Assembly (NCBI GenBank): GCA_022340825.1
Contig: JAJDNE010000033.1
Span: 1 to 45,168 of the forward strand
From: Acidiferrobacterales bacterium
GTDB taxonomy: Bacteria > Pseudomonadota > Gammaproteobacteria > Acidiferrobacterales > JAJDNE01
Direction: 5' to 3'
Length of the DNA: 45,168 nucleotides
Below are positions 1 to 10,710 of this stretch, in pieces. A program made the position numbers and the translations under genes. A model generated the notes under the pieces. It did not search any database, was not told the DNA's origin, and saw only the letters and a list, made by a program, of their open reading frames with translations. Each line of letters begins with the position of its first letter. Within the stretch, counting starts at the first letter, position 1.

Positions 1-459
1 CAGGCTGAGGTTGTCACCAAAGACAAAGTCCCGGTCGGCCACCAGTGTTTCCGCGTAATCCAGGCTGTCGTGGATTTTCTTCGCGTGCTTGTCGATGACT
101 TCCTGCATACGCTTTCCCTCGGGACGCAATCCTTCCAGGAAGCGGGTAACGGTGGCATCGAGCATGCCATCCGCCATTGCGTGGATCTTCTGAACCTGCC
201 AGCGAGCTTCACCGTCAGCCGGAACCAGGCGTTCACCTGACAGGGTATCGAGGTACTCGACAATCACCGGCGAATCAAACAGAACGTCACCGCTGTCGCG
301 TTCCAGCACCGGGATCTTTCCGAGAGGATTGAGTTCGCGAAAACGCCCGCCCGGATCGGCAGGCCGCTCCAGTATCCATTCGCAATCGATACCTTTCTCC
401 TGAATCAGTACGCGGGTCTTGCGCACGTACGGCGAAGTGTCAGATCCGTAGAGTTTCAT
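1..459 (-). CDS. Glutathione S-transferase family protein (C-terminus cut by window edge)
   Basis: I translated this by hand because the ORF track omits it; the frame is open to the window edge, giving 153 codons of an expected ~200. The N-terminus (MKLYGSDTSPYVRKTRVL) is the thioredoxin-like GST fold. It is followed by NPLGKIPVL, with the cis-proline, and FDSPVIVEYLD, the glutathione gamma-glutamyl binding region. The helical C-terminal domain has begun when the window ends. It resembles E. coli YibF-type GSTs, which lack a well-defined substrate. The ATG overlaps the stop of ubiA as ATGA, so it is probably the last gene translated from the ubiC-ubiA transcript. No catalytic Cys is present at the CPxC position, so a Ser/Tyr-type GST is more likely than a glutaredoxin-like one. 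The family call is solid; the substrate is unknown. Confidence 0.88.
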   Translation of the reverse strand, partial: MKLYGSDTSPYVRKTRVLIQEKGIDCEWILERPADPGGRFRELNPLGKIPVLERDSGDVLFDSPVIVEYLDTLSGERLVPADGEARWQVQKIHAMADGMLDATVTRFLEGLRPEGKRMQEVIDKHAKKIHDSLDYAETLVADRDFVFGDNLSL

Positions 460-1322
460 CGCGTTACCATATAGTTAATAACCAGCCCGGCAAATACCGC
501 GGCGCCGAACCAGTTATTGTTGAGAAAGGCCTTGAAACAGAGTTTGGCCTCACGGCGATAGATGAGTGTCTGTTGATATATCGCCAGACCCGCTGCCACC
601 AGCACACCTATATAATAAGAGTACCCCAGGTTGGCCATGGTCCCGGCCAGTGTGAGCAAGGCCAGGCTCGCAAGATGAGCGAGCCCGATCATATGGCGAT
701 CCCATTGACCAAACAAAATGGCGGTGGATTTCACGCCGACCTTGAGATCATCTTCACGATCAACCATGGCATAGGCCGTATCATACGCCACTGACCAGAA
801 CATGTTGGCTAGGAATAGTACCCATGCCACGGCCGGCACGTGACTAGTCTGTGCGGCAAACGCCATCGGGATCGACCAGCCGAAGGCAATACCCAGGTAA
901 AACTGCGGCAGATGCGTATAGCGCTTCATGAACGGATAACTGGCGGCGAGAAAGGCGCCAACAAGGGACAGGACAATAGTCAGCATGTTGAGCTGCAGCA
1001 CCAGCACGAAAGCAATCAGGCACAGGATCACAAACAGGCCCAACGCCTCACGGTTGGTGACACGCTGCGCTGCCAGCGGGCGATGTTGCGTTCGCTCGAC
1101 GTGCGGATCGAAATCACGATCAGCATAGTCGTTGATGACGCAACCGGCCGAACGCATGAGCGCAACGCCGGCAACAAAAATTGCCAATACCAGCAGGCCG
1201 GGCCTGCCCTCACTGGCGATCCACAGACCCCACAGCGTCGGCCACATCAGCAGCAGGATGCCGATCGGCCGATCAAGCCGCATCAACAGGGCATACTCAC
1301 GCAAGCGATTCGACAGGGTCAA
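456..1322 (-). CDS. ubiA: 4-hydroxybenzoate polyprenyltransferase UbiA
   Basis: UbiA attaches the polyprenyl tail to 4-hydroxybenzoate in the inner membrane, the second committed step of ubiquinone synthesis. The 288-residue length is normal. The two Asp-rich Mg-diphosphate motifs are visible: NDYADRDFD at about residues 64-72 and DREDDLKVGVKS near residue 188. They sit among seven to nine hydrophobic segments. The start in the track is a TTG at 1322 that overlaps the TGA stop of ubiC (TTGA), with an AAAGG just upstream. This implies translational coupling to ubiC, which makes its substrate. The next Met (codon 14) would cut into the conserved LDRPIG start of the family, so the TTG is preferred. 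Its own stop overlaps the GST start by four bases. Confidence 0.96.
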   Translation of the reverse strand: MTLSNRLREYALLMRLDRPIGILLLMWPTLWGLWIASEGRPGLLVLAIFVAGVALMRSAGCVINDYADRDFDPHVERTQHRPLAAQRVTNREALGLFVILCLIAFVLVLQLNMLTIVLSLVGAFLAASYPFMKRYTHLPQFYLGIAFGWSIPMAFAAQTSHVPAVAWVLFLANMFWSVAYDTAYAMVDREDDLKVGVKSTAILFGQWDRHMIGLAHLASLALLTLAGTMANLGYSYYIGVLVAAGLAIYQQTLIYRREAKLCFKAFLNNNWFGAAVFAGLVINYMVTR

Positions 1323-1906
1323 AAGCCTTTGTCCTCAATCACCGGCAGAAACAACTCGCTCACCAGCAGTGGTTTGTCATGCAGGGTAAATACAGAACGA
1401 CGCCCCCAAATCACCGCAGGCGTGCGTTCCAGCTGTGCGGCCACGATGCCATACAGTTTATCGCGCCCAGTCACACGTACTACCTCAACTTCGCTACGCC
1501 GCATGCTGGGATCCGCAAACAGGGTCGCGCCCAGCGACTTCGATTTTAAATACGCCAGTCGCCGTTCTCGCCCGCTAAGGGTGGCCCGCGGTATCACGGT
1601 ACGCGCGTAGACCCATGGTTCTTCGTCACACAACAGTTGCACCTGGCGCACCAGCGCGTGGCCACTACTGTCCATTCCCAACGCCTGTGCTTCATTACTC
1701 ATTGGACGGGTCCAATCCTGCGCCAGCACCTTCACTCGAAATTGCCCGGAACATGCAGCGACAATGCGCTGCGTCAATGACGCGCGATCCAGTAGCCAGT
1801 GCAAAATGGTTTCCGGTACCTGGCCCTGGCGAAGTCGTCGCCTCGGAATCCATACCGGCTCGGGATGATAGCCAGACATGCTGACGTGCGTGGAAACTGG
1901 CTTCAT
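1319..1906 (-). CDS. ubiC: Chorismate pyruvate-lyase UbiC
   Basis: UbiC removes pyruvate from chorismate to give 4-hydroxybenzoate, the aromatic precursor of ubiquinone. At 195 residues it is slightly longer than the E. coli enzyme (about 165). The family pattern is visible: a WLLDRASLTQRI segment, the central YARTVIP strand with the conserved Arg, and the SELFLP strand with the conserved Glu near the C-terminus. The start is ATG at 1906; a second ATG seven codons in is an alternative because no strong Shine-Dalgarno is seen for the first. It lies immediately upstream of ubiA with a 4-base overlap, the classic ubiCA operon. recG ends 37 bases upstream on the same strand. Confidence 0.93.
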   Translation of the reverse strand: MKPVSTHVSMSGYHPEPVWIPRRRLRQGQVPETILHWLLDRASLTQRIVAACSGQFRVKVLAQDWTRPMSNEAQALGMDSSGHALVRQVQLLCDEEPWVYARTVIPRATLSGRERRLAYLKSKSLGATLFADPSMRRSEVEVVRVTGRDKLYGIVAAQLERTPAVIWGRRSVFTLHDKPLLVSELFLPVIEDKGF

Positions 1907-1942
1907 TTAATTCTTTTCTCGGTAAACTGGTAGCGACCGCTA

Positions 1943-4012
1943 TTATACATCTGCGTAATCCTGTCGCTGCCCTATCCATCTCTCGATAATCGGTTGTACT
2001 CGCTCGGGAAAGTCCGACTGCAAGACCTTCGCAGCGGCACGGACCTTGGGCAACAACTCTCGATCACGAACAATATCTGCGATATGGAATTGCTGCATGC
2101 CGGTCTGACGTGTGCCAAGCATTTCACCAGGCCCGCGCAATTCCATATCCCGGCGCGCGATCTCGAAGCCGTCGTTGGTTTCGCGCATGGCGGCCAGCCG
2201 CTGCCTGGCGAATTCCGATAGTGGCGCCTGATACATCAATACACAGCTGCTCTTGTCAGCGCCGCGTCCAACACGACCACGCAACTGGTGCAGCTGGGAC
2301 AACCCGAGTCGCTCGGAATTCTCGATGATCATCAGGCTGGCATTGGGCACATCGACACCGACCTCGATAACCGTCGTTGCGACCAGCAAATCGGTCTCGC
2401 CGGACTTGAACGCCGCCATCGCCCGTTCCTTTTCCAGCGGTTTCATCCGTCCATGAACCAGCGCCACCTTGATGTCGGGCAAAGCCGCCCGTAATGCCGC
2501 CTCGGTATCGGTCGCGGTCTGCAATTGCAATGTTTCACTTTCCTCGATCAGCGGACATACCCAGTAGGCCTGGCGACCCTCCTGGCATGCTGACTGCACC
2601 CGTTGCACTACTTCGGCACGGCGAGTGTCCGGTATCACGACGGTCTCTACCGGTTTACGACCGGGCGGCAACTCATCAATGGTCGAGACATCGAGATCGG
2701 CGTAGATAGTTTGCGCCAGTGTTCGCGGAATCGGTGTCGCGGTCATGATCAACTGGTGCGGTGCCCGGCCGTCATCCAGCCCTTTCTCACGCAAGGCCAG
2801 GCGCTGGTGTACACCGAAGCGATGCTGTTCGTCGACAATGATCAGGCCCAGGTGCGCAAAGCTGACGCCCTCCTGGAATAATGCGTGGGTTCCCACAATG
2901 ACTTTCACCGTGCCGGTAGCCATTGCCTCGAGCACACTCTGTCGTTCGCGGTTCTTCAGGCTGCCGGAAAGCCTGGCCACCGGGATGCGCAATGGATCGA
3001 GCCAGTGGCGGAAATTGTTCAAGTGTTGTTCGGCCAGCAACTCGGTTGGCGCCATAATGGCAACCTGGTAACCGGCCTCCACTGCCTCCAATGCAGCGAG
3101 CGCGGCAACGATGGTTTTACCCGAGCCGACGTCACCCTGCACAAGCCGTTGCATGGGATGTGGCTCTGCCAGATCCATTCGTATCTCGTCGAGCACGCGT
3201 TGTTGCGCACCGGTTAGCGAGAACGGCATGTTGGCCAATAGAGCATCCTGTAACTCATGTGCGCCCTTCATCACCGGTGCCTCGTGTTTACGCTGGCGCT
3301 CGCGCAAACGTTGCATACTCAAATGATGTGCCAGCAATTCTTCAAATACCAACCGCTGTTGCGCCGGGTGACGCCCCGCTTCCAGCAGGGCGACATCCTC
3401 TTCCGGGCTCGGTCGGTGCACGGTTAACAGTGCTTGTCTCAGATTTGGCAGGCCAAGATCATCCAGGATCGACTGAGGTAACCACTCCTTGATCGCCGGC
3501 AGGATACTGTCGACGGCCTGCTGAACCAGATTGCGGGTACTCAGTTGATGTACACCTTCGGTAGTTGGATACACCGGCGTCAGTGCTGACTCGGTCTCCG
3601 GTTCGGCATCATCGATGAACTGGTATTCGGGGTGAATCATTTCCGGGCCGTCACGGCCGGCGCGCACTTCACCATAGCAGCGCAGGGTTCGGCCACGGAC
3701 GAGATTTTCTTTCTGGGCATTGGAAAAATGAAAAAAGCGCAGCGACAGGAAGCCGGTGCCATCACTGATACGGCAGATGAGATTGCGCCGACCGCGAAAC
3801 GCGACATCGGTCAGTTCAATATCGCCAACGACTACTGCAGCCTGGCCCGGTTGCAATGATCCAAGCGGCACTACCCGGGTTCGGTCCTGGTAACGAAACG
3901 GCAAATGAAACAGAGCATCTTGTGCCGTCAGCAGGCCCAGCCGTTCGAGCTTTTGCGCCAGCTTCGGGCCGACGCCCTTGAGCACAGTGATCGGTTGGGA
4001 TTCAGCACCCAT
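1943..4012 (-). CDS. recG: ATP-dependent DNA helicase RecG
   Basis: RecG is a double-stranded DNA translocase that reverses stalled replication forks and processes R-loops and Holliday junctions. The length (689 aa) matches the family. An N-terminal wedge/OB domain (about 1-230, opening with GVGPKLAQKLERLG) is followed by the helicase core. Visible core motifs are GDVGSGKT (Walker A), DEQHRFG (motif II), TATPIPRT (III), TTVIEVGVDVPNA (V) and QLRGRVGRG (VI). The C-terminal TRG-type region has DGFEIARRDMELRGPGE. The start is an ATG. The ridA stop lies 44 bases upstream on the same strand, so co-transcription with spoT-ridA is likely, as in Pseudomonas-type gene order. Confidence 0.97.
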   Translation of the reverse strand: MGAESQPITVLKGVGPKLAQKLERLGLLTAQDALFHLPFRYQDRTRVVPLGSLQPGQAAVVVGDIELTDVAFRGRRNLICRISDGTGFLSLRFFHFSNAQKENLVRGRTLRCYGEVRAGRDGPEMIHPEYQFIDDAEPETESALTPVYPTTEGVHQLSTRNLVQQAVDSILPAIKEWLPQSILDDLGLPNLRQALLTVHRPSPEEDVALLEAGRHPAQQRLVFEELLAHHLSMQRLRERQRKHEAPVMKGAHELQDALLANMPFSLTGAQQRVLDEIRMDLAEPHPMQRLVQGDVGSGKTIVAALAALEAVEAGYQVAIMAPTELLAEQHLNNFRHWLDPLRIPVARLSGSLKNRERQSVLEAMATGTVKVIVGTHALFQEGVSFAHLGLIIVDEQHRFGVHQRLALREKGLDDGRAPHQLIMTATPIPRTLAQTIYADLDVSTIDELPPGRKPVETVVIPDTRRAEVVQRVQSACQEGRQAYWVCPLIEESETLQLQTATDTEAALRAALPDIKVALVHGRMKPLEKERAMAAFKSGETDLLVATTVIEVGVDVPNASLMIIENSERLGLSQLHQLRGRVGRGADKSSCVLMYQAPLSEFARQRLAAMRETNDGFEIARRDMELRGPGEMLGTRQTGMQQFHIADIVRDRELLPKVRAAAKVLQSDFPERVQPIIERWIGQRQDYADV

Positions 4013-4056
4013 GCAGTCGACTTACGGTTTGCAGTATGTGGCTGGAGACAACTCGT

Positions 4057-4440
4057 TCAGGAAAGATCCATGACGGCATCCATTTCCACGTCGGCACCCT
4101 TGGGCAGCGCAGCCACGCCGACGGCGGCACGTGCCGGATAGGGTTCCTGAAAATATTCAGCCATGACTTCGTTGACCAGGGGAAAATGTGACAGATCAGG
4201 CAGAAAGACATTCAGCTTCACCACGTCTTGCAGACTGCCACCGGCTGCGGTGGCAACCGCGCTCAGATTATCGAATACCTGCTTGATCTGTGCGCGCATA
4301 TCCCCTGCGACCAGGTCACCGCCGGCCGGTGGCAGCGGGATCTGTCCGGACAGGTAAACGGTGGTACCTACCTTGACTGCCTGTGAATAGGTACCGATCG
4401 CCTGAGGCGCGTTGTCGGTTTTAATTATTTCCTTTGCCAT
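4057..4440 (-). CDS. ridA: RidA-family enamine/imine deaminase
   Basis: RidA hydrolyses reactive 2-aminoacrylate and related enamines/imines released by PLP enzymes, protecting cellular PLP enzymes. The 127-residue length is typical. The N-terminus ([19 protein letters not shown]) and the YLSGQIPL strand are characteristic. The conserved substrate-carboxylate Arg lies in [23 protein letters not shown] near the C-terminus. The start is ATG. It sits between spoT (38 bases upstream) and recG (44 bases downstream) on the same strand, a placement known from other gammaproteobacteria. It forms trimers in the cytoplasm in all characterised homologues. Confidence 0.95.
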   Translation of the reverse strand: MAKEIIKTDNAPQAIGTYSQAVKVGTTVYLSGQIPLPPAGGDLVAGDMRAQIKQVFDNLSAVATAAGGSLQDVVKLNVFLPDLSHFPLVNEVMAEYFQEPYPARAAVGVAALPKGADVEMDAVMDLS

Positions 4441-4478
4441 GAATACCAGCTCCGAATTGAGTGTGTACAGTCAGTGAA

Positions 4479-6758
4479 TTAACCCTTGATTCGAATGACC
4501 CGGACAATCGATTCCTTGGAACGAATCGAGCGCATGATCTGCGCAAGATGGTCTCGGTCGCGCACATCAATGGTAAACAGCATGGTGGTGTAATGACCAT
4601 CACGCTCGTCAAACGAAACCGAATCGATATTCGCTTCCTGCTCGGAAATAGTCGAGGCCACGGCCGCCAGCACGCCACGCTGGTTCTTTGATTCGATCCG
4701 CAGGTTCACCGGGTAGGTGCCTTCCGATTCCGGCTCCCACTTGATGTCAATCCAGCGCTCAGGGTGTTTGCGGTATTCGGCAACGTTGGGGCAATCCTCC
4801 GTGTGCACGACGATACCGCGCCCGGCGGTAAGAAAACCCAGTATCGGATCGCCCGGAATCGGGCGACAGCAACGTGCGAAATTCACCACCACACCTTCGG
4901 TGCCGTGAATCGCAACGGCCGGGACACCGGTCGGCTCGCCGCGGGCCTCGTCTTCCGGAGCCGGTAACAACTGTCGTGCAACCAGTGGCGCCTGGCGATT
5001 GCCCAGACCGATATCTCTTAACAACAGATCCCAACTCTTCATGCTGATCTCTTTCAGCAGAACTTCGCGAGCCTCATCGTTGATTTCTTCAAGGCTTGAA
5101 CCCTGCGCATGAAGCGCCCGATCAAGCAGACGCTCTCCGAAAGCAATAGCCTCGTGGTTCTGCTGATTTTTCAGATAGCTGCGTATATTGGCGCGTGCCT
5201 TACCGGTAAATACAAACTCCAGCCAGGTCGGATTCGGTCGCCCCCATTCCGATGTCAGGATTTCAACGTGATCGCCATTACGCAGTTCGCGCCGCAACGG
5301 CACCATCTTGCGGTTTACTCGGGCACCGACGGCCTTGTTACCGATATCGGTATGCACATCGTAGGCGAAGTCGAGCACGGTGGCGCCGCGCGGCAGCTTT
5401 TTGATCTCGCCGCCCGGCGTAAACACATAGACCTCGTCCGGAAACAGGTCGACCTTGAGGTGCTCCAGAAACTCACGCGGATTGCCCGCCTTCTGCTGTA
5501 TGTCCAGCAGGTTTTTCAGCCACTGCAGTGCGGTTTCATGTGCGCGATCACCCGGGGCCTCGCCACTCTTGTAAAGCCAATGTGCGGCCACACCGACCTC
5601 GGCTACATGGTGCATGTCGCGTGTTCGGATCTGTACCTCGATCGATACACTGTAAGGGCCAAAGACCACGGTATGCAGCGACTGGTAACCATTGGTCTTG
5701 GGGATCGCAATGTAGTCCTTGAACCTGCCCGGAATCGGCTTGTACAGATTGTGGATGATGCCGAGCACGCGATAACAGGTGTCGACCTTGTCGACGATTA
5801 TCCGAAACGCAAAAATATCATGTACCTGTTCAAACGACAGATTCTTCTCGCGCATCTTTCGATAGATGTTGTAGACGTTCTTTTCGCGACCGCTGACCTC
5901 AGCCTCGACACCTTCCTGTTTAAGCTGCTCAACAATGGCATCGTTGATACGTTCGACGATGGCGTTGCGATTTCCATGGCGTTTGCGCATGGCATTCGCC
6001 AGTATCCGATAACGCATGGGATACAGGGCTTCAAAAGACAGGTCTTCGAGTTCCACCGCCCATTGGCGCACGCCAAGACGATTGGCAATAGGGGCATAGA
6101 TATCGAGTGTTTCACGTGCGATGTTGCGTCGCTTGTACAACGGTAGCGCGTTGATGGTGCGCATGTTGTGGAGACGATCGGCGAGCTTGATAATGATCAC
6201 GCGGATGTCTCGCGTCATCGCCAGCATCATTTTACGGAAGTTTTCGGCCTGCTCTTCTTCCTTGCTCTGAAACTCGATCTTGCTGATTTTGCTGACGCCG
6301 TCGACGAGCTCGGCCACGGTTTCGCTAAACTCACTGGCGATGTGGTCCTTGGCGGTCTCGGTATCCTCAATAGTGTCGTGCAGGATGGCAGCAATAATGG
6401 AACGACTGTCGAGGTGCATGCCCGCCAGGATATTGGCGACTTCCAGCGGATGGTGAATGTAGGGTTCCCCGCTCCTGCGGGTCTGGCCTTCGTGGGCCTC
6501 GGCGCCAAAGAGGTAGGCGCGATAGACGTCGTTGACTTCGTTGTGTGGCAGGTAGGTCTCGAGCAGTTCGCACAGGTCGCCGATCAGTAACCTGCGCGAC
6601 TGCCACTCGGGGCCAGAGGTATCGGCGTTATTCTTCTTCGCCGCTTGCTTCTTCCGGGGATTCTTCGGCTGCTTTGGCTTCGGCGACTTCTTCTGTCGCT
6701 TCGCTGACTGCTCCGAAGCCGGCGGCATCGAGCTCGTTGAGTGCGTTTTCGTCGACAT
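4479..6758 (-). CDS. spoT: Bifunctional (p)ppGpp synthetase/hydrolase SpoT
   Basis: SpoT makes and degrades the alarmone (p)ppGpp. Domains in order are: a basic N-terminal extension (1-43), an HD hydrolase domain ([12 protein letters not shown] and ILHDTIEDT intact), and a synthetase domain with [19 protein letters not shown] and EVQIRT. These are followed by a TGS domain ([19 protein letters not shown]), a zinc-finger/CC region with CCRPIPGD, and a C-terminal ACT domain. The RFKD motif is the RxKD form associated with bifunctional enzymes rather than the RelA ExDD form. The 759-residue length exceeds E. coli SpoT (702), mainly through the extension. The ATG at 6758 lies 131 bases inside rpoZ in the +1 frame. 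I see no ATG, GTG or TTG in frame between codon 11 (6728) and the HD domain, so the overlap looks unavoidable unless a rarer start is used. Confidence 0.95.
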   Translation of the reverse strand: MSTKTHSTSSMPPASEQSAKRQKKSPKPKQPKNPRKKQAAKKNNADTSGPEWQSRRLLIGDLCELLETYLPHNEVNDVYRAYLFGAEAHEGQTRRSGEPYIHHPLEVANILAGMHLDSRSIIAAILHDTIEDTETAKDHIASEFSETVAELVDGVSKISKIEFQSKEEEQAENFRKMMLAMTRDIRVIIIKLADRLHNMRTINALPLYKRRNIARETLDIYAPIANRLGVRQWAVELEDLSFEALYPMRYRILANAMRKRHGNRNAIVERINDAIVEQLKQEGVEAEVSGREKNVYNIYRKMREKNLSFEQVHDIFAFRIIVDKVDTCYRVLGIIHNLYKPIPGRFKDYIAIPKTNGYQSLHTVVFGPYSVSIEVQIRTRDMHHVAEVGVAAHWLYKSGEAPGDRAHETALQWLKNLLDIQQKAGNPREFLEHLKVDLFPDEVYVFTPGGEIKKLPRGATVLDFAYDVHTDIGNKAVGARVNRKMVPLRRELRNGDHVEILTSEWGRPNPTWLEFVFTGKARANIRSYLKNQQNHEAIAFGERLLDRALHAQGSSLEEINDEAREVLLKEISMKSWDLLLRDIGLGNRQAPLVARQLLPAPEDEARGEPTGVPAVAIHGTEGVVVNFARCCRPIPGDPILGFLTAGRGIVVHTEDCPNVAEYRKHPERWIDIKWEPESEGTYPVNLRIESKNQRGVLAAVASTISEQEANIDSVSFDERDGHYTTMLFTIDVRDRDHLAQIMRSIRSKESIVRVIRIKG

Positions 6759-6981
6759 CCAGACCGGCCTCTACCTCGTGCTCACTTTCTTCAAGGATTG
6801 CATTGGTAACAAAACCACCGGCGATTTCGCGCAACGCCAGTACCGTGGGTTTATCATTCTCCTGCTCAACGCAAGGTTCGGCACCGGCTGACAATTGACG
6901 CGCGCGACGCGCTGCCACCAACACCAACTGAAATCGATTCTCAACGTTCTCCAGGCAGTCTTCAACTGTCACACGTGCCAT
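6628..6981 (-). CDS. rpoZ: RNA polymerase omega subunit RpoZ with long acidic tail
   Basis: Omega helps assemble RNA polymerase by wrapping the beta-prime C-terminus and forms part of a ppGpp site in E. coli. The core is clear: [30 protein letters not shown], then [15 protein letters not shown]. The protein is 117 aa, against about 90 in E. coli. The extra C-terminal part is strongly acidic (tail ends [10 protein letters not shown]). The last 43 codons overlap the start of spoT in another frame. The start ATG is preceded by AGGAGA about 11 bases upstream. It follows gmk on the same strand with a 104-base gap that may carry a promoter. Confidence 0.95.
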   Translation of the reverse strand: MARVTVEDCLENVENRFQLVLVAARRARQLSAGAEPCVEQENDKPTVLALREIAGGFVTNAILEESEHEVEAGLDVDENALNELDAAGFGAVSEATEEVAEAKAAEESPEEASGEEE

Positions 6982-7085
6982 ATCTGTCTATTCTCCTGAT
7001 CTATCCGGGTTCGGGAACCGGTGCCGCTGGCCCGGGTCCCGTAAAATGGCCGGGTATAGTACTGATCCTGAAACCTTTTTTCCAC

Positions 7086-8554
<1,469 letters not shown>

Positions 8555-8739
8555 ATGAAGTGTGCCAGTTCGCAAATCGGCGCTCATGGTATAACGTTTG
8601 AAGGCTTGCGCCCAATGGCGACCTGAATGGAATGCTGGTCTATTCTTATATATATAATGGTGTGCGAAACAAGAATTAGTCATTTGCCGGGTCATGCCCG
8701 GCAGTTAGTCCCTTATACGAGCCAGTTAGTTATTGCCTG
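8555..8739. promoter_or_regulatory. Divergent control region between yicC and the kinase gene
   Basis: This gap separates yicC (minus) from the Ser/Thr kinase gene (plus). It holds an AT-rich palindromic run, TTATATATATAA, near 8647-8658 that could supply a -10 in either direction. It also holds a 7-bp hairpin, TGCCGGG-TCATG-CCCGGCA, at 8685-8703, in the kinase 5' leader if transcription starts upstream of it. No U-run follows the hairpin, so it is not an obvious terminator. I could not assign a -35 with confidence. The promoter role is inferred from the divergent layout. Confidence 0.4.
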
Positions 8740-9678
8740 ATGAGTCCGTCCAGCCTGCAACATGCCTTGCCCAAAGGGCACATGCTGAATACTTACCGTA
8801 TTGAGAAGAGTATTGGCGGCGGTGGATTCAGCATGGTTTATCTTGCAGTCGACGCCGAGCGCCATCGCCGCGTGATCATCAAGGAGTTCCTGCCACTGGA
8901 CCAGGTACGTCGTCGCGAAGATGCGAGTGTTGAGTTCGTTTCCCAGGACGAGGGCACACCCGATCCGGGTGCCGCCGGTATCAAGCGATTCTTCAACGAG
9001 GCCGCAGCGCTTGCCAAGGTCAGCCACCCGAACATTGTCAAAGTGCGTGATGTCTTTCGTGCCAACAACACCGTTTACATGGTCATGGATTACCACAAGG
9101 GCAAGGACCTTCGTTGGTACATCAAGCGACACAACGGTCGCCTGAGTGAAAAATTTATTGTCACCATCTTCCCGGACTTGCTTGAAGGTCTGCGCGAGAT
9201 GCATCATCGCAACCTGTTACATCTTGATATCAAACCGGCAAATATCTTTATTCGACCGGGTGGCAAACCCCTGCTGCTGGACTTCGGCGCCGTACGAGAC
9301 GCCATGAATTCGCGGGCACGCGGACCGCACACGTTGACCATGGGTTATGCGCCCATGGAACAGCACCGGAACCGCCACGTCGGACCATGGAGCGATCTGT
9401 ATGCGATTGGTGCCAGCATGTGGGCGTGCATGGCTGGAAAACCGCCGCCAAAGTCGACGGATCGCTCAACAAAAGATACGCTGCGCCCAGCGGTTAAAAC
9501 ATTTGCCCGGCAGTATTCGCGCCAGCTTCTGGAGACCATCGACTGGTGCCTGCAGATGGACCCGCTGCAACGACCGCAAACTGTTGACGAGTTGCTGGAC
9601 TTTATTAACAAGGACTGGATTGAAGAAGAGCACCCCACCTTCTGGCGACGCTTCTGGCACGGGGAAGGACAAAACTAG
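8740..9678 (+). CDS. Serine/threonine protein kinase (Hanks type)
   Basis: This is a 312-residue soluble eukaryotic-like protein kinase. Motifs in order: Gly-rich loop IGGGGFSMVYLA (about 24-35), VAIK-like VIIKEFLP (catalytic Lys), catalytic loop HLDIKPANIF, DFG as LLLDFGAVRD, and a P+1-like MGYAPMEQ. No transmembrane segment or sensor domain follows, so it is cytosolic. The start at 8740 keeps the LPKGHMLNTYRI segment that precedes the Gly loop in this family; a second ATG at 8782 would remove it. Three bases separate its stop from the PP2C gene, so the two should act as an opposing kinase/phosphatase pair. Its substrate is not evident. Its position between yicC and rph may mean it senses or controls RNA or nucleotide metabolism, but that is only inference. 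Confidence 0.92.
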   Translation: MSPSSLQHALPKGHMLNTYRIEKSIGGGGFSMVYLAVDAERHRRVIIKEFLPLDQVRRREDASVEFVSQDEGTPDPGAAGIKRFFNEAAALAKVSHPNIVKVRDVFRANNTVYMVMDYHKGKDLRWYIKRHNGRLSEKFIVTIFPDLLEGLREMHHRNLLHLDIKPANIFIRPGGKPLLLDFGAVRDAMNSRARGPHTLTMGYAPMEQHRNRHVGPWSDLYAIGASMWACMAGKPPPKSTDRSTKDTLRPAVKTFARQYSRQLLETIDWCLQMDPLQRPQTVDELLDFINKDWIEEEHPTFWRRFWHGEGQN

Positions 9679-9681
9679 TCA

Positions 9682-10665
9682 ATGAAATACGATCTGGCCG
9701 AATACACGTTAACCGGTGCCCGGGCAATGAACCAGGACTGCATCGGCTATTCCGAACGCGGGAATTCAGTACTGCTGGTACTGGCCGATGGCCTGGGCGG
9801 TCACGAGGGCGGCGAGCTGGCATCGGAACTATTCGTGCAGGCGGTGATCCATGCCTACCAGTCGATCAGGCAACCGATGATTTCGCAGCCGTCGGCGTTT
9901 CTGGCACTGGCGATCCTGCATGCCCATCGAGCGATCAACGCCATGGGCAAATCACAGAAGCCGCCGATCGAGCCGCGCACGACTTGCGTTGTCTGCCTGG
10001 TACAGGATGGGTATGCCTACTGGGCACACGTGGGTGACAGTCGCTTATACCTGTTCCGCAATAACAAGGTGGTACGGCGCACCAGCGACCACACGCAGAT
10101 TGAGCAAATGCGTCAGCAGGGTGTACTGAGCGAAGCCGACATGCTTACCCACCCGGAGAAGAGTCGCTTGCTTCGTTGTGTTGGCGGCCCGCGCCAACCG
10201 GCCGTCACGCTTGGCGAAGAGACAGCGTTGATGCCGGGTGATGTATTGCTGCTGTGCACCGACGGATTGTGGGAGGCGCTCACGACCGAGGAAATCGGTA
10301 CCTACATGCGTGAAAAAAACCTGGAAGATGCGCTGGTCGACATGCTGATAGCGGCAGAAAACAAAATGGGTGATAGCTCGGATAATATCAGCGCCACCTG
10401 CCTGCGCTGGCGTGATGAATTGACCAACAAGCCGCCGTTGCAATCCAATACCGGCGGAGAAGTGGATCACGATGCGCTCTGGTCCATTGCGGCAAAAAAA
10501 CGGGCGGCAACCGGAGCGACGCAACCTGCCACGGGTAAAGGCAACCTGGCCGCAGCGCCAAAACCGTCGCCCGCGCGCCGAAAACCGGCCGATGGTGGCG
10601 AATCGCTCGAGGGTGAAATCGAAAAACTGGAATCCTTCCTCGAAGATTTTCTACCGAAGCGTTAA
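9682..10665 (+). CDS. PP2C-family protein serine/threonine phosphatase
   Basis: This is a 327-residue metal-dependent phosphatase that would dephosphorylate targets of the preceding kinase. PP2C motifs are RAMNQDCIGY (metal-binding Asp), VLADGLGGHEGGELAS, WAHVGDSRLYLFR, and the C-terminal LLLCTDGLWE and GDSSDNISA. After the catalytic domain (about 1-245) comes a Lys/Pro/Ala-rich low-complexity linker and a short acidic helix ending EDFLPKR. This tail is not part of standard PP2C and may be a docking element. It starts three bases after the kinase stop, and rph follows 45 bases downstream, so all three may share a transcript. Confidence 0.93.
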   Translation: MKYDLAEYTLTGARAMNQDCIGYSERGNSVLLVLADGLGGHEGGELASELFVQAVIHAYQSIRQPMISQPSAFLALAILHAHRAINAMGKSQKPPIEPRTTCVVCLVQDGYAYWAHVGDSRLYLFRNNKVVRRTSDHTQIEQMRQQGVLSEADMLTHPEKSRLLRCVGGPRQPAVTLGEETALMPGDVLLLCTDGLWEALTTEEIGTYMREKNLEDALVDMLIAAENKMGDSSDNISATCLRWRDELTNKPPLQSNTGGEVDHDALWSIAAKKRAATGATQPATGKGNLAAAPKPSPARRKPADGGESLEGEIEKLESFLEDFLPKR

Positions 10666-10710
10666 CATCCGCGTGCCGGCCCGGCACATCACAACCACAA
10701 GGAAAAACCT

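Noticed and set aside
840-1610. 256-codon plus-strand ORF opposite ubiA and ubiC
   Set aside because: Gln/Arg-rich shadow of two certain genes, with no recognisable motif.
5109-6146. 345-codon plus-strand ORF opposite spoT
   Set aside because: It lies wholly antisense to conserved SpoT domains, resembles no protein family I know, and its length follows from the codon bias of the real gene.
8685-8703. Hairpin TGCCGGG/CCCGGCA as a riboswitch or terminator
   Set aside because: Only 7 bp, no U-run and no wider conserved-looking structure; kept only as a note in the divergent region.
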